A stretch of DNA of 37,834 nt from Sinorhizobium shofinae (GTDB lineage: Bacteria > Pseudomonadota > Alphaproteobacteria > Rhizobiales > Rhizobiaceae): assembly GCA_001704765.1 (NCBI GenBank), contig MBFK01000023.1:1-37834 (forward strand), given 5' to 3'. The first letter of the stretch is position 1. The number at the start of each line of letters is the position of its first letter. The notes under the pieces are model-generated. The model was not told the origin of the DNA. It made no database searches and saw only the letters and a program-made list of their open reading frames with translations. A program made the position numbers and the translations under genes. Below, in pieces: positions 9,401-15,631 of the stretch.

Positions 9401-9570
9401 AGCTGCACCGCTGTCGTGCCGTTCTCAATGCGCAAGCCGGGACGCACCAGGATGCGCTCGCTGCGGACTTGCGATCGGCCATCGAAATTGCCGAAAGTCA
9501 GGGGGCGATGGCTCTTGCCAAGCGTGCCCGGAAGTCGATTCAGGAGCTCGGTGTTGTCGGCGTGTGCTGA
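6463..9570 (+). CDS. class III cyclase-like / AAA ATPase / TPR protein
   Basis: Large cytoplasmic three-part protein (about 1035 aa). Residues about 40-225 form a class III nucleotide cyclase domain. Metal aspartates are present in 'CYDLVGSTD' (D50) and 'AGDGGVALF' (D94). In the 'GxAVNVAAR' position this protein reads GAALAMAARL (164-173): the transition-state Arg is kept but the catalytic Asn is Ala168, so activity is doubtful. Next is a signalling-type ATPase with Walker A GDAGIGKS (K273) and Walker B 'VVVAVEDVHWID' (D395). A long C-terminal alpha-helical TPR-like region follows (about 600-1035). This architecture is usually regulatory. The first in-frame ATG is at 6463; ATG 6496 has a better G-rich ribosome site. 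The YcaO start lies within its end, so it heads that operon. TTGACA at 6318-6323 could be a -35, but no good -10 was found. Confidence 0.9.
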   Translation: MGSALPNAGWCMLRESRTNTPRRAVSRTARAGGPSAHGSERRIVTALCYDLVGSTDLLHVMDIEDYQELMSAFQRSSRQSIASHSGVMQHEAGDGGVALFPIDLDAKDAASLAIRAGLDIVDSCKRVGQERGRDDLRVRVGIATSAALIRDMERESWLQEPVTGAALAMAARLQVIAEPNSVLVSEETRNLAGRSHAFVFQGSKALKGFSAPEKVWRALGHKMEVDRFYAYGRPGGPFINRESELNTIARTWDGVLAGRGASLLIEGDAGIGKSRLLREIRRRTRDRRSKLFFFQCLPGGLRSTLHPLLHSFPSSTARGGQMGVTASDVATLFGRNGIEDREVIDVFAYLLGAEGRNQLLSNDNPKTIREKAHWALLQTLEAVCRSGPVVVAVEDVHWIDPTSRDLLGEAARLIDQFPIFLVLTSRRGSPADWLDAANPLRLSLRPLDSDETRLAIRAKWPEHQLARLPELFEVAERISGGVPLFIEEICQWASQNAEADEASLSENMKPVHLSAFESILDARLQHLGPAREVARAAAAAGTQVTLPLLRLLLPDFSKKAIASAADMLCETGFLTRVRAPGRVAYGFRHVLVQETIYNALLRKQRQVLHRRLFGAVNQNRGMAAWIDTGALAEHAERAGLLENAIELLIAAGKESSSRSAMIEARQYLEHALALCSQLGEGRAVETLQLAALTALGPILTGLVGLNSPPARKLYEDGVEIARRQPMEEQSKWFPIYWGWWFTGSNFRVMHDRALEVQAMLARTDDPEIQLQVNHCIWAIDFNLGRHRETQEAIKAGLALYDEQTARRSRTEFGGHDAKVCGLGQMALSLWLTGQTKASDAALSKMIAFVDRIEHAPSKAHSLDTEAVSAFYRDDFERLAEVTERMASFATKHEMQSLSGLSLLFRGWAKAHGGSLDDGHSVFREGLSLLRKLGAVADLPIYLYMHATLVGRAGKISAAIDIVNEAIQKAEETGHAYWLAELHRCRAVLNAQAGTHQDALAADLRSAIEIAESQGAMALAKRARKSIQELGVVGVC

Positions 9571-10765
9571 TCGAAGCAGTCTGAATGGAGGTCTGGCCGA
9601 TCTGCATGCCTCCATCGTTTCAAACCCGCGCGCCTCTCTCTCTGTTCGCTCCACCCCTGAAGAGGTCAAGCGTCGTTTCCACACACTTTTGCCACTCTGC
9701 CAAAGAGCGCGAATAACGCGGATCGGCGACGTGACTGGGCTGGACCGGCTCGGGCTCCCCGTGGTGCAAGCCGTGCGTCCCGCGGCTCTGTCCGAAGTCA
9801 CCGCTCTGGGGCGTGGCCTCACGACGGCTGAAGCGTCGGTGGGAGCAATTATGGAATCGCTGGAGCGCTATTATGCCGAAGCTATTCCCCCGCAGCGCGT
9901 CTTCCTCGCGACCGCGGAGGAACTCGCAATTGCCGACGGCTTATTTGACAATCTTGTAGTGCCTAGATCGGAAAACTGGCGAACCAGAACCATACCTTGG
10001 ATCACGGGCGTCGATGTCGCCACGGGTCATGCGTTGCCGGTTCCCGTGGAACTGGTCCACACCTGCTATACCGATCCGCCGCCTGTTCACGATGGCTGGT
10101 TCGTCCGCACGACAACGGGTCTGGCCTGCCATATGGATGCCCGGAGCGCCTATCTGCATGGTTTGCTCGAATGCATCGAGCGCGACGCTATCGCCCGCGC
10201 CTTCGCGACGCACGGGTTCTTCGACCGGATGCGCATTGCCATGACGGAGCTCGGCACGCGGGTGGATCATATTCGCTCTGTGGCAGGAAGCCGCGGAATA
10301 TCCTTCGCCTTGTGGCATGCCCCTTCGCCGGCGGGCATTCCGGTAATCTGGTGCCAGACGATCGAGACGTGTCCGGGCGAACCGATCCTCGCCCTGCCGA
10401 CCGAGGGCTATGCCGCGGGGCCGAGCCTCGAAGCAGCGGCAGTAAGCGCCATGCTTGAAGCGCTGGCGGCCCGGGCAGGGGCGATCTCGGGTGCTCGCGA
10501 TGACCAGACGAGGGCGCATTACAAGAGAAGCACCGAGGACGTCGTAGCGAAAGCCCGCCAACTGATCCTCGCGGAAGGTTCCGAAAGGCCGATGTCGGCG
10601 GCCCCTTCGCCGACTATCGCCGATGCCGGCTCCCTGCTGAACAGCGTCCTTGCCGCCGGCCTGGGGCCTGTAGTCGCCGTGCCAGTGGGTCATGATCTCG
10701 AAACGGGCGTGCAGTGCGTGAGGACGGTCCTTGCCCACGCGCATCCTTTCGCTGTGGTACGGTGA
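9551..10765 (+). CDS. YcaO-domain protein (cyclodehydratase/thioamide-forming ATPase family)
   Basis: YcaO proteins use ATP to activate peptide backbone amides. Depending on partners they make azolines, amidines or, with TfuA, thioamides. Visible family features are 'RIGDVTGLDRLGLPVVQAVRP' in two parts (about residues 56-77), 'GRGLTTAEASVGAIMESLERY', 'LLECIERDAIARAF', and the C-terminal 'LPTEGYAAGPSLEAAAVSAM'. The acidic residues of the ESLE and ECIERD segments are those that bind Mg-ATP in the family. No ATG is possible at the right place. GTG 9551 or TTG 9554 follow an AGGAG site (9542-9546), overlapping the preceding gene by about 20 bases. The C-terminus does not show the PxPxP tail of azoline-forming enzymes; it ends '...HAHPFAVVR'. 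The TfuA gene follows after 4 bases. Confidence 0.93.
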   Translation: MLSACADRSSLNGGLADLHASIVSNPRASLSVRSTPEEVKRRFHTLLPLCQRARITRIGDVTGLDRLGLPVVQAVRPAALSEVTALGRGLTTAEASVGAIMESLERYYAEAIPPQRVFLATAEELAIADGLFDNLVVPRSENWRTRTIPWITGVDVATGHALPVPVELVHTCYTDPPPVHDGWFVRTTTGLACHMDARSAYLHGLLECIERDAIARAFATHGFFDRMRIAMTELGTRVDHIRSVAGSRGISFALWHAPSPAGIPVIWCQTIETCPGEPILALPTEGYAAGPSLEAAAVSAMLEALAARAGAISGARDDQTRAHYKRSTEDVVAKARQLILAEGSERPMSAAPSPTIADAGSLLNSVLAAGLGPVVAVPVGHDLETGVQCVRTVLAHAHPFAVVR

Positions 10766-10769
10766 GCAG

Positions 10770-11576
10770 ATGGCGGATGCGAGCGAAGAAGGTCCGATCC
10801 TGGTGTTTCTCGGCCCGACGCTTCGGCTTGCCGAGGCCGAGGCGGTGCTCGACGCCATCTATCTGCGGCCCGCCGCGCAGGGTGACATTCTTTTGGCCGC
10901 CCATGCTTTCCGCCCGCGTGCCATGGTCCTGATCGACGGCCAGTTCGAAGACCGGCCGGCCGTTAGACACAAGGAGATTCTCTGGGCGATGGCGCAGGGC
11001 ATTGTGATGGTCGGAGCCGCCAGCATGGGGGCGCTGAGGGCAGCGGAACTGCGCGACTTCGGCATGAAAGGCGTCGGCCTGATCTACAGATGGTATCGGC
11101 GATGGGCTCTTTCATCGCTGAGGGAGGTTCGCGGTTCGCCTCTCGCGCTGGCACCGGACGATGCCGTGGCCGTGCATTCGGGGCCGGCGGAGCTTGGCTT
11201 TCTGCCATTAACCGACTCGCTGGTCGATCTGCAGCGGACCTTTTCCGTCCTGATGCGCAGCAAGGTCATTACTCCTGCCGAACGCAACTTCCTCACAACA
11301 ATGGCGCGAAATCTGAACTTTCGCGAGCGCACGCTTGCAGCGGTACTGGGCGCGGAGGGATGGCCGGACGGCCGCTTTCAAGAGCTGCGGCAGACCGTGG
11401 TGGGCCAGAAGAGAAAGGATGCTCTCCTGGCACTTCACACCGCGCCGAGCCTTGTGCGAAGCGCACATGCGGCAAGCGGCGGCGATTCCTGGGTGGCGAC
11501 TAACACCTTCATGCGGGATCTGGAAGCCGGCGGCATTGACTCAAATTTAGTGAACACTTATAAATTGAATCCCTAA
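10770..11576 (+). CDS. TfuA-domain protein
   Basis: TfuA-like protein, 268 aa, named after a trifolitoxin-related gene of Rhizobium. The TfuA core occupies the first half: 'VFLGPTLRLAEAE', 'RPAAQGDILLAAHAFRPRAM', 'LIDGQFEDRPAVRHKEILWA', and the hallmark 'GAASMGALRAAELRDFGM' (about residues 88-105). In thioamide pathways (methyl-coenzyme M reductase, thioviridamide-type peptides) TfuA works with YcaO, probably delivering sulfide. Its position directly after YcaO (ATG 4 bases past the stop) supports a working pair. The C-terminal half (about 130-268) is helical and less conserved. An in-frame TTG at 10731 is rejected because the ATG fits the family start. The 3' end is AT-rich compared with its neighbours. 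Confidence 0.93.
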   Translation: MADASEEGPILVFLGPTLRLAEAEAVLDAIYLRPAAQGDILLAAHAFRPRAMVLIDGQFEDRPAVRHKEILWAMAQGIVMVGAASMGALRAAELRDFGMKGVGLIYRWYRRWALSSLREVRGSPLALAPDDAVAVHSGPAELGFLPLTDSLVDLQRTFSVLMRSKVITPAERNFLTTMARNLNFRERTLAAVLGAEGWPDGRFQELRQTVVGQKRKDALLALHTAPSLVRSAHAASGGDSWVATNTFMRDLEAGGIDSNLVNTYKLNP

Positions 11577-11612
11577 TTGCCGGATTTCACCGACCGAGGG
11601 GGCAATTTTGCG

Positions 11613-12797
11613 ATGCGTTTGCTTCGGAATGAGGCCCTCGAGTCTGGCGATGCGCGTCTAGGTACGCGCTTCTGGATTTTCCCCCAACCCCCTTTCATTC
11701 CAGGATACGAGCAACCGGATCGTGTTTGGCTGCCGATATTGAGGGACGAAATCGGTGCGGGGCCAAGTGACTCGCTGATGTATGTCGTCGATCCGCTCTC
11801 CGACAAGCAGCCGTATGGCTTCGATCGCCTGCCGCCGTTCGATGGGGCCAGGCACCCGCCGGCAAGGCCCGGTCCGGACCGTCACTTCGATAATATATCG
11901 CCGAATTCACGAGAATTCCTCTCCGTGCACGCCTATGCCTGCGTGCACTTCGTTCTCGATATATGGCAGAGCTATCTCGGCCGTCCGGTTCGATGGTTTT
12001 TTGATCAGACCTTTCCACGCCTCGAGATTGTTGCCTTTGTGAATTGGGACAACGCACAGGCGGGCTACGGTTTCCTGGAGCTTGGGTGTGCGGACACCGA
12101 TGGGGTGCGGCGGCCGTATGCGTTGAATTTCGATACGATCGCCCACGAAGTCGGACACCTGATCCTTCTGTCTGAGACGGGCGTGCCGACGATACACTCG
12201 CCCGCAGCCGACTTCTTTCCTTTTTCGGAGGCGTTTTCGGACGCCGTGTCGTTGATCTCGTTCCTGCATTTTGGCTCGGCCATTGACCGGCTGCTGCGGA
12301 GAACGAGGGGCAATCTGCTGCTTTACAACGAACTCAATCGCTTTGCGGAGACGAGTCCGGAGGCCCAGGTTCGACTGGCCACCAATTTTCGCCGCATGTC
12401 AGAGGTGACCAGCGAGGTGCACGACCGCGCGCTCCCCTTCGTCGGCGCCATCTTCGATACCATTGTCGAGCTCTATCATCGCGAACTGGTCGCCCGGGAT
12501 TGCGCCGACAGTCGGCTTCTCGACATCGACCTGCGCGAGTTGAGCCAGCGTGACTTCGACGATTTCCGCGCGGCGACGGCCGAGGCCTTTCAGGTCAAGC
12601 CGATGGTCTTCGAGCTCGCGCTGGCCGCTGCTCGTGATGCGGTTGGACAGGCGCTTGCGGCATCGTTGAGGAGGCTCGACCCGACGACGATGCGTCTGGA
12701 TCAGGCGGCAACCGCTGTCATTGCCGCCGCCCAAGGCGCGGCTGCGGAAGTACTGGAAGCAAATTTCGCATGGCGTGAGATTATCGGTCGAAGGTGA
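11613..12797 (+). CDS. putative gluzincin (thermolysin-like) zinc metalloprotease
   Basis: Protein of 394 aa. A zinc-binding HEVGH is at residues 178-182, inside 'FDTIAHEVGHLILLSE'. A likely third ligand is E206 in 'FSEAFSDAVSLI', which closely resembles the 'NEAxSD' motif of thermolysin-like M4 peptidases and puts the ligand 24 residues after the second His. No signal peptide or propeptide is evident, so a cytoplasmic location is expected, unlike secreted M4 enzymes. The start ATG at 11613 has GAGGGGG ten bases upstream; a TTG at 11577 is the alternative. It is the fourth gene of the YcaO/TfuA operon. An obvious role would be cutting a modified precursor, but the substrate is inferred, not shown. 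The rest of the protein is not recognised. Confidence 0.8.
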   Translation: MRLLRNEALESGDARLGTRFWIFPQPPFIPGYEQPDRVWLPILRDEIGAGPSDSLMYVVDPLSDKQPYGFDRLPPFDGARHPPARPGPDRHFDNISPNSREFLSVHAYACVHFVLDIWQSYLGRPVRWFFDQTFPRLEIVAFVNWDNAQAGYGFLELGCADTDGVRRPYALNFDTIAHEVGHLILLSETGVPTIHSPAADFFPFSEAFSDAVSLISFLHFGSAIDRLLRRTRGNLLLYNELNRFAETSPEAQVRLATNFRRMSEVTSEVHDRALPFVGAIFDTIVELYHRELVARDCADSRLLDIDLRELSQRDFDDFRAATAEAFQVKPMVFELALAAARDAVGQALAASLRRLDPTTMRLDQAATAVIAAAQGAAAEVLEANFAWREIIGRR

Positions 12798-12818
12798 AGC
12801 CAGGAAAAGGAGAGGAAC

Positions 12819-13505
12819 ATGAGTGATTGTTGCAACTATCCCGGCGTGGGTAACCAGGCAGTGGGCCTCGATTCTCCAAAGTATGACGCTTACAATCCAA
12901 GCGAGGTGCGTCTTTATGGCCGTCCGGCTGTCTCTCTCTCGATATTTACACCTAAAGAGATTGAGGACCTCGACCTCAGCCTCGAAGAGGAACTGAAAGA
13001 TCGTGAAATAAAGAGTGACGATAAGAAGCTGATATCTGAAATTATTAGGCGTGTTGCCAAATCGAAATTAATCGACTTGTTTCAGCAGCAAATAGTCTTG
13101 GCTTTAGTTGATGAGAAGGAAGCCGAAGTCTTAAAGCTTACGGTAGAGATAAACATTCCATCGCGCAATTTTCGCGGCGACGACGGTAAATATATCAAAA
13201 GCATTGGCGTGATCTATGGCTATGCCTATGAGGGACATTGCTACAAGTTGCCGAAACCGCAAATCATGTATCTGCCCGCAGAGCCGAGAGCGATTCTCGG
13301 CGGCGATTGCGGGTGCGACTGTGGATTTGTTCCGGAGCTTGGCTACGCCGTCTGGCAGATTGACAAGCTTGAACGTGTCATTGCTCTCGACGTTCGCTCC
13401 GATGATGTGAAAACGCTGGTCCTGGACGAGAACATGCCCGGCAGTCGATCTCCAATGGCATACGCGCAAACCATGGCGCTGGCGCCGCCTCGGCACCGCG
13501 ATTGA
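12819..13505 (+). CDS. unrecognised 228-aa Cys-motif protein; candidate YcaO/TfuA substrate
   Basis: No family recognised. The N-terminus is MSDCCNYPGVGNQAVGL. A strongly charged helical stretch (about 46-105) with many Glu/Lys follows, then beta-type sequence (106-157). At 161-170 is GGDCGCDCGF, three cysteines alternating with Gly/Asp right after a Gly-Gly. The remaining Cys are C4, C5 and C141. The tail (171-228) ends '...MALAPPRHRD'. There is no signal peptide or membrane span. It starts 21 bases after the protease gene behind AAAAGGAGAGGAAC, a strong ribosome site, so it belongs to the operon and is probably well translated. Codons in the 5' half are visibly A/T-rich (ATA, TTA, AAA), unlike its neighbours, which may indicate transfer. 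It could be a modified precursor or protein, or a scaffold/metal-binding partner. Confidence 0.75.
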   Translation: MSDCCNYPGVGNQAVGLDSPKYDAYNPSEVRLYGRPAVSLSIFTPKEIEDLDLSLEEELKDREIKSDDKKLISEIIRRVAKSKLIDLFQQQIVLALVDEKEAEVLKLTVEINIPSRNFRGDDGKYIKSIGVIYGYAYEGHCYKLPKPQIMYLPAEPRAILGGDCGCDCGFVPELGYAVWQIDKLERVIALDVRSDDVKTLVLDENMPGSRSPMAYAQTMALAPPRHRD

Positions 13506-13712
13506 GATATTCGAACCCTGTGATACGACGATACGCTGCACTGCTGCACGCGCCCGGTCCGTGAAGACATGAGGCGGCATTCAGGGTGCGGACGGATTCT
13601 TGCTCGTGAAGGTTTCGCAAACACATTCCGAAGACGATGAGCGAGCGCCGGCCACAGCACTCCAACGACCGTTGGGCGTCAAAGAAACGCACGGCGTCCC
13701 ACGCTTGCCTTC

Positions 13713-14069
13713 CTATTGCAGGCTGCCGTCGCCGCTGCGGTCAGCCGCCTTGAAGTCCGCCATGACCCGGTTCAGGAACTCGCTCTGACTAACCTTGCCG
13801 TCGCCGTTCGTGTCGGTGGCGGCAAATTGCTGAGCGTTCAGTGCCTGCGCCACCTCGTCGGAGCGCAGGCTGCCGTCCTTGTTCTTGTCCATACTTGCGA
13901 AGGCGATCGTCATGAAGGCCTGGTATTCGGACCGGTCGACCGCTCCGTTTCTGTCACGGTCGAGGCGATCCATTTGCCCCTGATTCATCACCGCAGACCG
14001 ATCCTGCGCGGCGGCCGAAACGAGCTGGCAAAGCACGAATGCCGTCGAAAGAAGCACTTTTCGCATCAT
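13713..14069 (-). CDS. secreted EF-hand calcium-binding protein
   Basis: Protein of about 118 aa with a signal peptide (residues about 1-21, ending SAAAQ). The mature part is a series of EF-hand loops: 'DRDRNGAVDRSEY', 'DKNKDGSLRSDEV', 'DTNGDGKVSQSEF' and a terminal 'DRSGDGSLQ' that lacks its last helix. Each loop has Asp or Asn at the 1, 3, 5 positions and Glu at position 12 in the three full loops. It likely binds calcium in the periplasm; a specific role is unknown. Start is one of two adjacent ATGs (14069 or 14066), without a strong ribosome site. It is convergent with the preceding operon. Confidence 0.88.
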   Translation of the reverse strand: MMRKVLLSTAFVLCQLVSAAAQDRSAVMNQGQMDRLDRDRNGAVDRSEYQAFMTIAFASMDKNKDGSLRSDEVAQALNAQQFAATDTNGDGKVSQSEFLNRVMADFKAADRSGDGSLQ

Positions 14070-14081
14070 GTCGGCCGTCCG

Positions 14082-14327
14082 CTAATAGGCACAAGTCAAG
14101 GCATTGCCGGCTGCACTGCCCAGCGTGGCGCCGCCGCCAACGGCCCAGAGCTGACCGGTTCCCGAACCGATGGTCGCGCCGACCAGGCCGCCGACGATCG
14201 CGCCACCGACCGTTCCGGCAATGCAGCCGAACTCGCCGGTGCGTCCCCCCTGGGATGTCGCAGCGGATTGGCACCCGGATAAGGCGAGGGCACCAGCGAT
14301 AATAAGGGTTACGGTACGCTTGCTCAT
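14082..14327 (-). CDS. glycine-zipper outer-membrane-type lipoprotein
   Basis: Small lipoprotein, 81 aa. A lipobox LALSGC places the lipidated Cys near residue 18, followed by a linker and a glycine-zipper region ('GTVGGAIVGGLVGATIGSGTG', here split: about 38-58, and 'GGGATLGSAAGNAL'). Such proteins resemble the 17 kDa surface-antigen/OmpA-linker lipoproteins and sit in the envelope. The ATG at 14327 has GGAGG five bases upstream; a TTG at 14339 in frame is rejected. It lies 12 bases before the EF-hand gene on the same strand and may be cotranscribed with it. Confidence 0.85.
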   Translation of the reverse strand: MSKRTVTLIIAGALALSGCQSAATSQGGRTGEFGCIAGTVGGAIVGGLVGATIGSGTGQLWAVGGGATLGSAAGNALTCAY

Positions 14328-14352
14328 TTTATCCTCCAATATATTCGTCCGA

Positions 14353-14589
14353 ATGCAATACGAATCGGCGGAGGCGCCATTGTTGGCGTCGGATGTAAAT
14401 AAGCTTCTGAGTATGTCTCCCGAAGTGCGAGAGGCTCTTCTGTTCGATCAGAAGCAGCTCAATGACGAAACATGCAGTCTGTCGACGAAGACGTCCGGAA
14501 CTGCGCGCAAATACTACTGCTACGGACGAATAATGACAACTCTCGGGGCGGTGTCGGGCCCTGAGAGGGCGCGCTTCTTTGAGTGGTAA
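14353..14589 (+). CDS. possible small hypothetical protein (weak)
   Basis: An open frame of 78 aa from ATG 14353 lies between two minus-strand genes. The composition looks protein-like ('LLASDVNKLLSMSPEVREALL', four Tyr, two Cys), not like the Arg/Pro-rich antisense frames nearby. However, it has no ribosome site and no family is recognised. It may be a real small gene, a decayed remnant, or simply the leader region of the lipoprotein gene read backwards. Confidence 0.25.
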   Translation: MQYESAEAPLLASDVNKLLSMSPEVREALLFDQKQLNDETCSLSTKTSGTARKYYCYGRIMTTLGAVSGPERARFFEW

Positions 14590-14604
14590 CACGTTTGACG
14601 GTTG

Positions 14605-15279
14605 CTATTCCGATGCGATCATTCCGGTGAGCACGGCCTTGGCGACGGCCTGGAAGCGGTTTCGAGCATCGAACTTGCGGATGATGCCCGATTCGAGCGT
14701 GAGGGCTGCGGTGATATCCATATCCATCAGTTGCGCGATGCGTGCGGCAGGGTGCCCTTCCGCCATCAGGCCGAGGCATTCGCTCTCGATTGGCGACAGG
14801 TGGACGTCTCCCGGTGCCGGGTCAGTAGGCCCGCTCGAGTCAGTTTCGAGCAGCTCGGCGATCCGCTGCATCTGCCGGCGCAGGATCGATTGCTGGGCCG
14901 CAAGTTCGCGGCGGCGCGACTGCAGCGCCGCCTCGAAGGTCCGGTCGGCCTCCGCCTGGCTTTGCGCCGCGTCGAGCGCCGCCAGCAGATCCTGGATTGC
15001 GGCAACTGGCATGTCGACCTCCCGACACGCGTTGATCACGGCCATGCGACGGATATGCCCTTCGCTGTAGACGCGCATGGGACCGAGGCGTGCGGCGTTC
15101 AGCAGTCCCTTCTCCTCGTAGAAATGCAAAGTACGATGCGTCACCCCAAAAGCCTCGGCCATTTCGGCAATGGCGAGCCGGTCGTCCGAACCATAATAAG
15201 GGATGGGCAGCTTCGGCAGAAAACCGCCAGTCCCAGGCGTTGCACTGGCCTCCGCATTCTTCCATGGATCCTGTGACAT
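14605..15279 (-). CDS. MerR-family regulator with C-terminal LuxR-type helix-turn-helix
   Basis: DNA-binding regulator, 224 aa. A MerR-type winged helix occupies about residues 25-95 ('LAIAEMAEAFGVTHRTLHFY', 'EEKGLLNAAR', 'VYSEGHIRRM'). A coiled-coil helix (about 100-150) of the dimerising kind follows. The C-terminus (about 165-220) resembles a LuxR/GerE helix-turn-helix: 'LSPIESECLGLMAEGHPAARI', then 'RKFDARNRFQAVAKAVL'. The two-domain combination is unusual because MerR proteins normally end in an effector-binding region. No metal-binding cysteines are present. Start: ATG 15279 (MSQDPWKN) behind a GGGGGCG/GGAA region. The frame is open to 15492 but that part has no family sequence. Confidence 0.85.
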   Translation of the reverse strand: MSQDPWKNAEASATPGTGGFLPKLPIPYYGSDDRLAIAEMAEAFGVTHRTLHFYEEKGLLNAARLGPMRVYSEGHIRRMAVINACREVDMPVAAIQDLLAALDAAQSQAEADRTFEAALQSRRRELAAQQSILRRQMQRIAELLETDSSGPTDPAPGDVHLSPIESECLGLMAEGHPAARIAQLMDMDITAALTLESGIIRKFDARNRFQAVAKAVLTGMIASE

Positions 15280-15631
15280 TTCCGCGCCCCCGTTTCCTCG
15301 CCGCGATGTCGCGATCAGCCGATCGCAATCACCGCACAGGCTGCCTCTCGGGGCACATCGTGCGCGTGGCACGACTACTGCAGACCAATGTGCTTGCTCT
15401 TCACCGGCCCTGCGCTGTAAAGGCGCGGCGCCGCAGCGAAGTGCTGGAGCTCCTTGCGCGTTCGTGTGAACGTGCGGTGCTCCAACGGGCAACCAGGCAT
15501 TTAAATTCTAACGCACTGGTTCACGGTAGGCGCGAATCAGCGAAATGAACAGCCCTCAATATTGCGGGTGAAATGTTGCAAGAGCAGAGGTACGGCACGG
15601 CGCTTTGGCTGCTGCAGCAATTTCAAGCTGC
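15280..15631. other. intergenic region upstream of the MerR/LuxR gene
   Basis: About 350 bases between two minus-strand genes. It should contain the promoter of the MerR-type gene and the 3' end of the next transcript. No convincing gene, hairpin with T-tract, or MerR-type spaced dyad was found. Confidence 0.4.
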
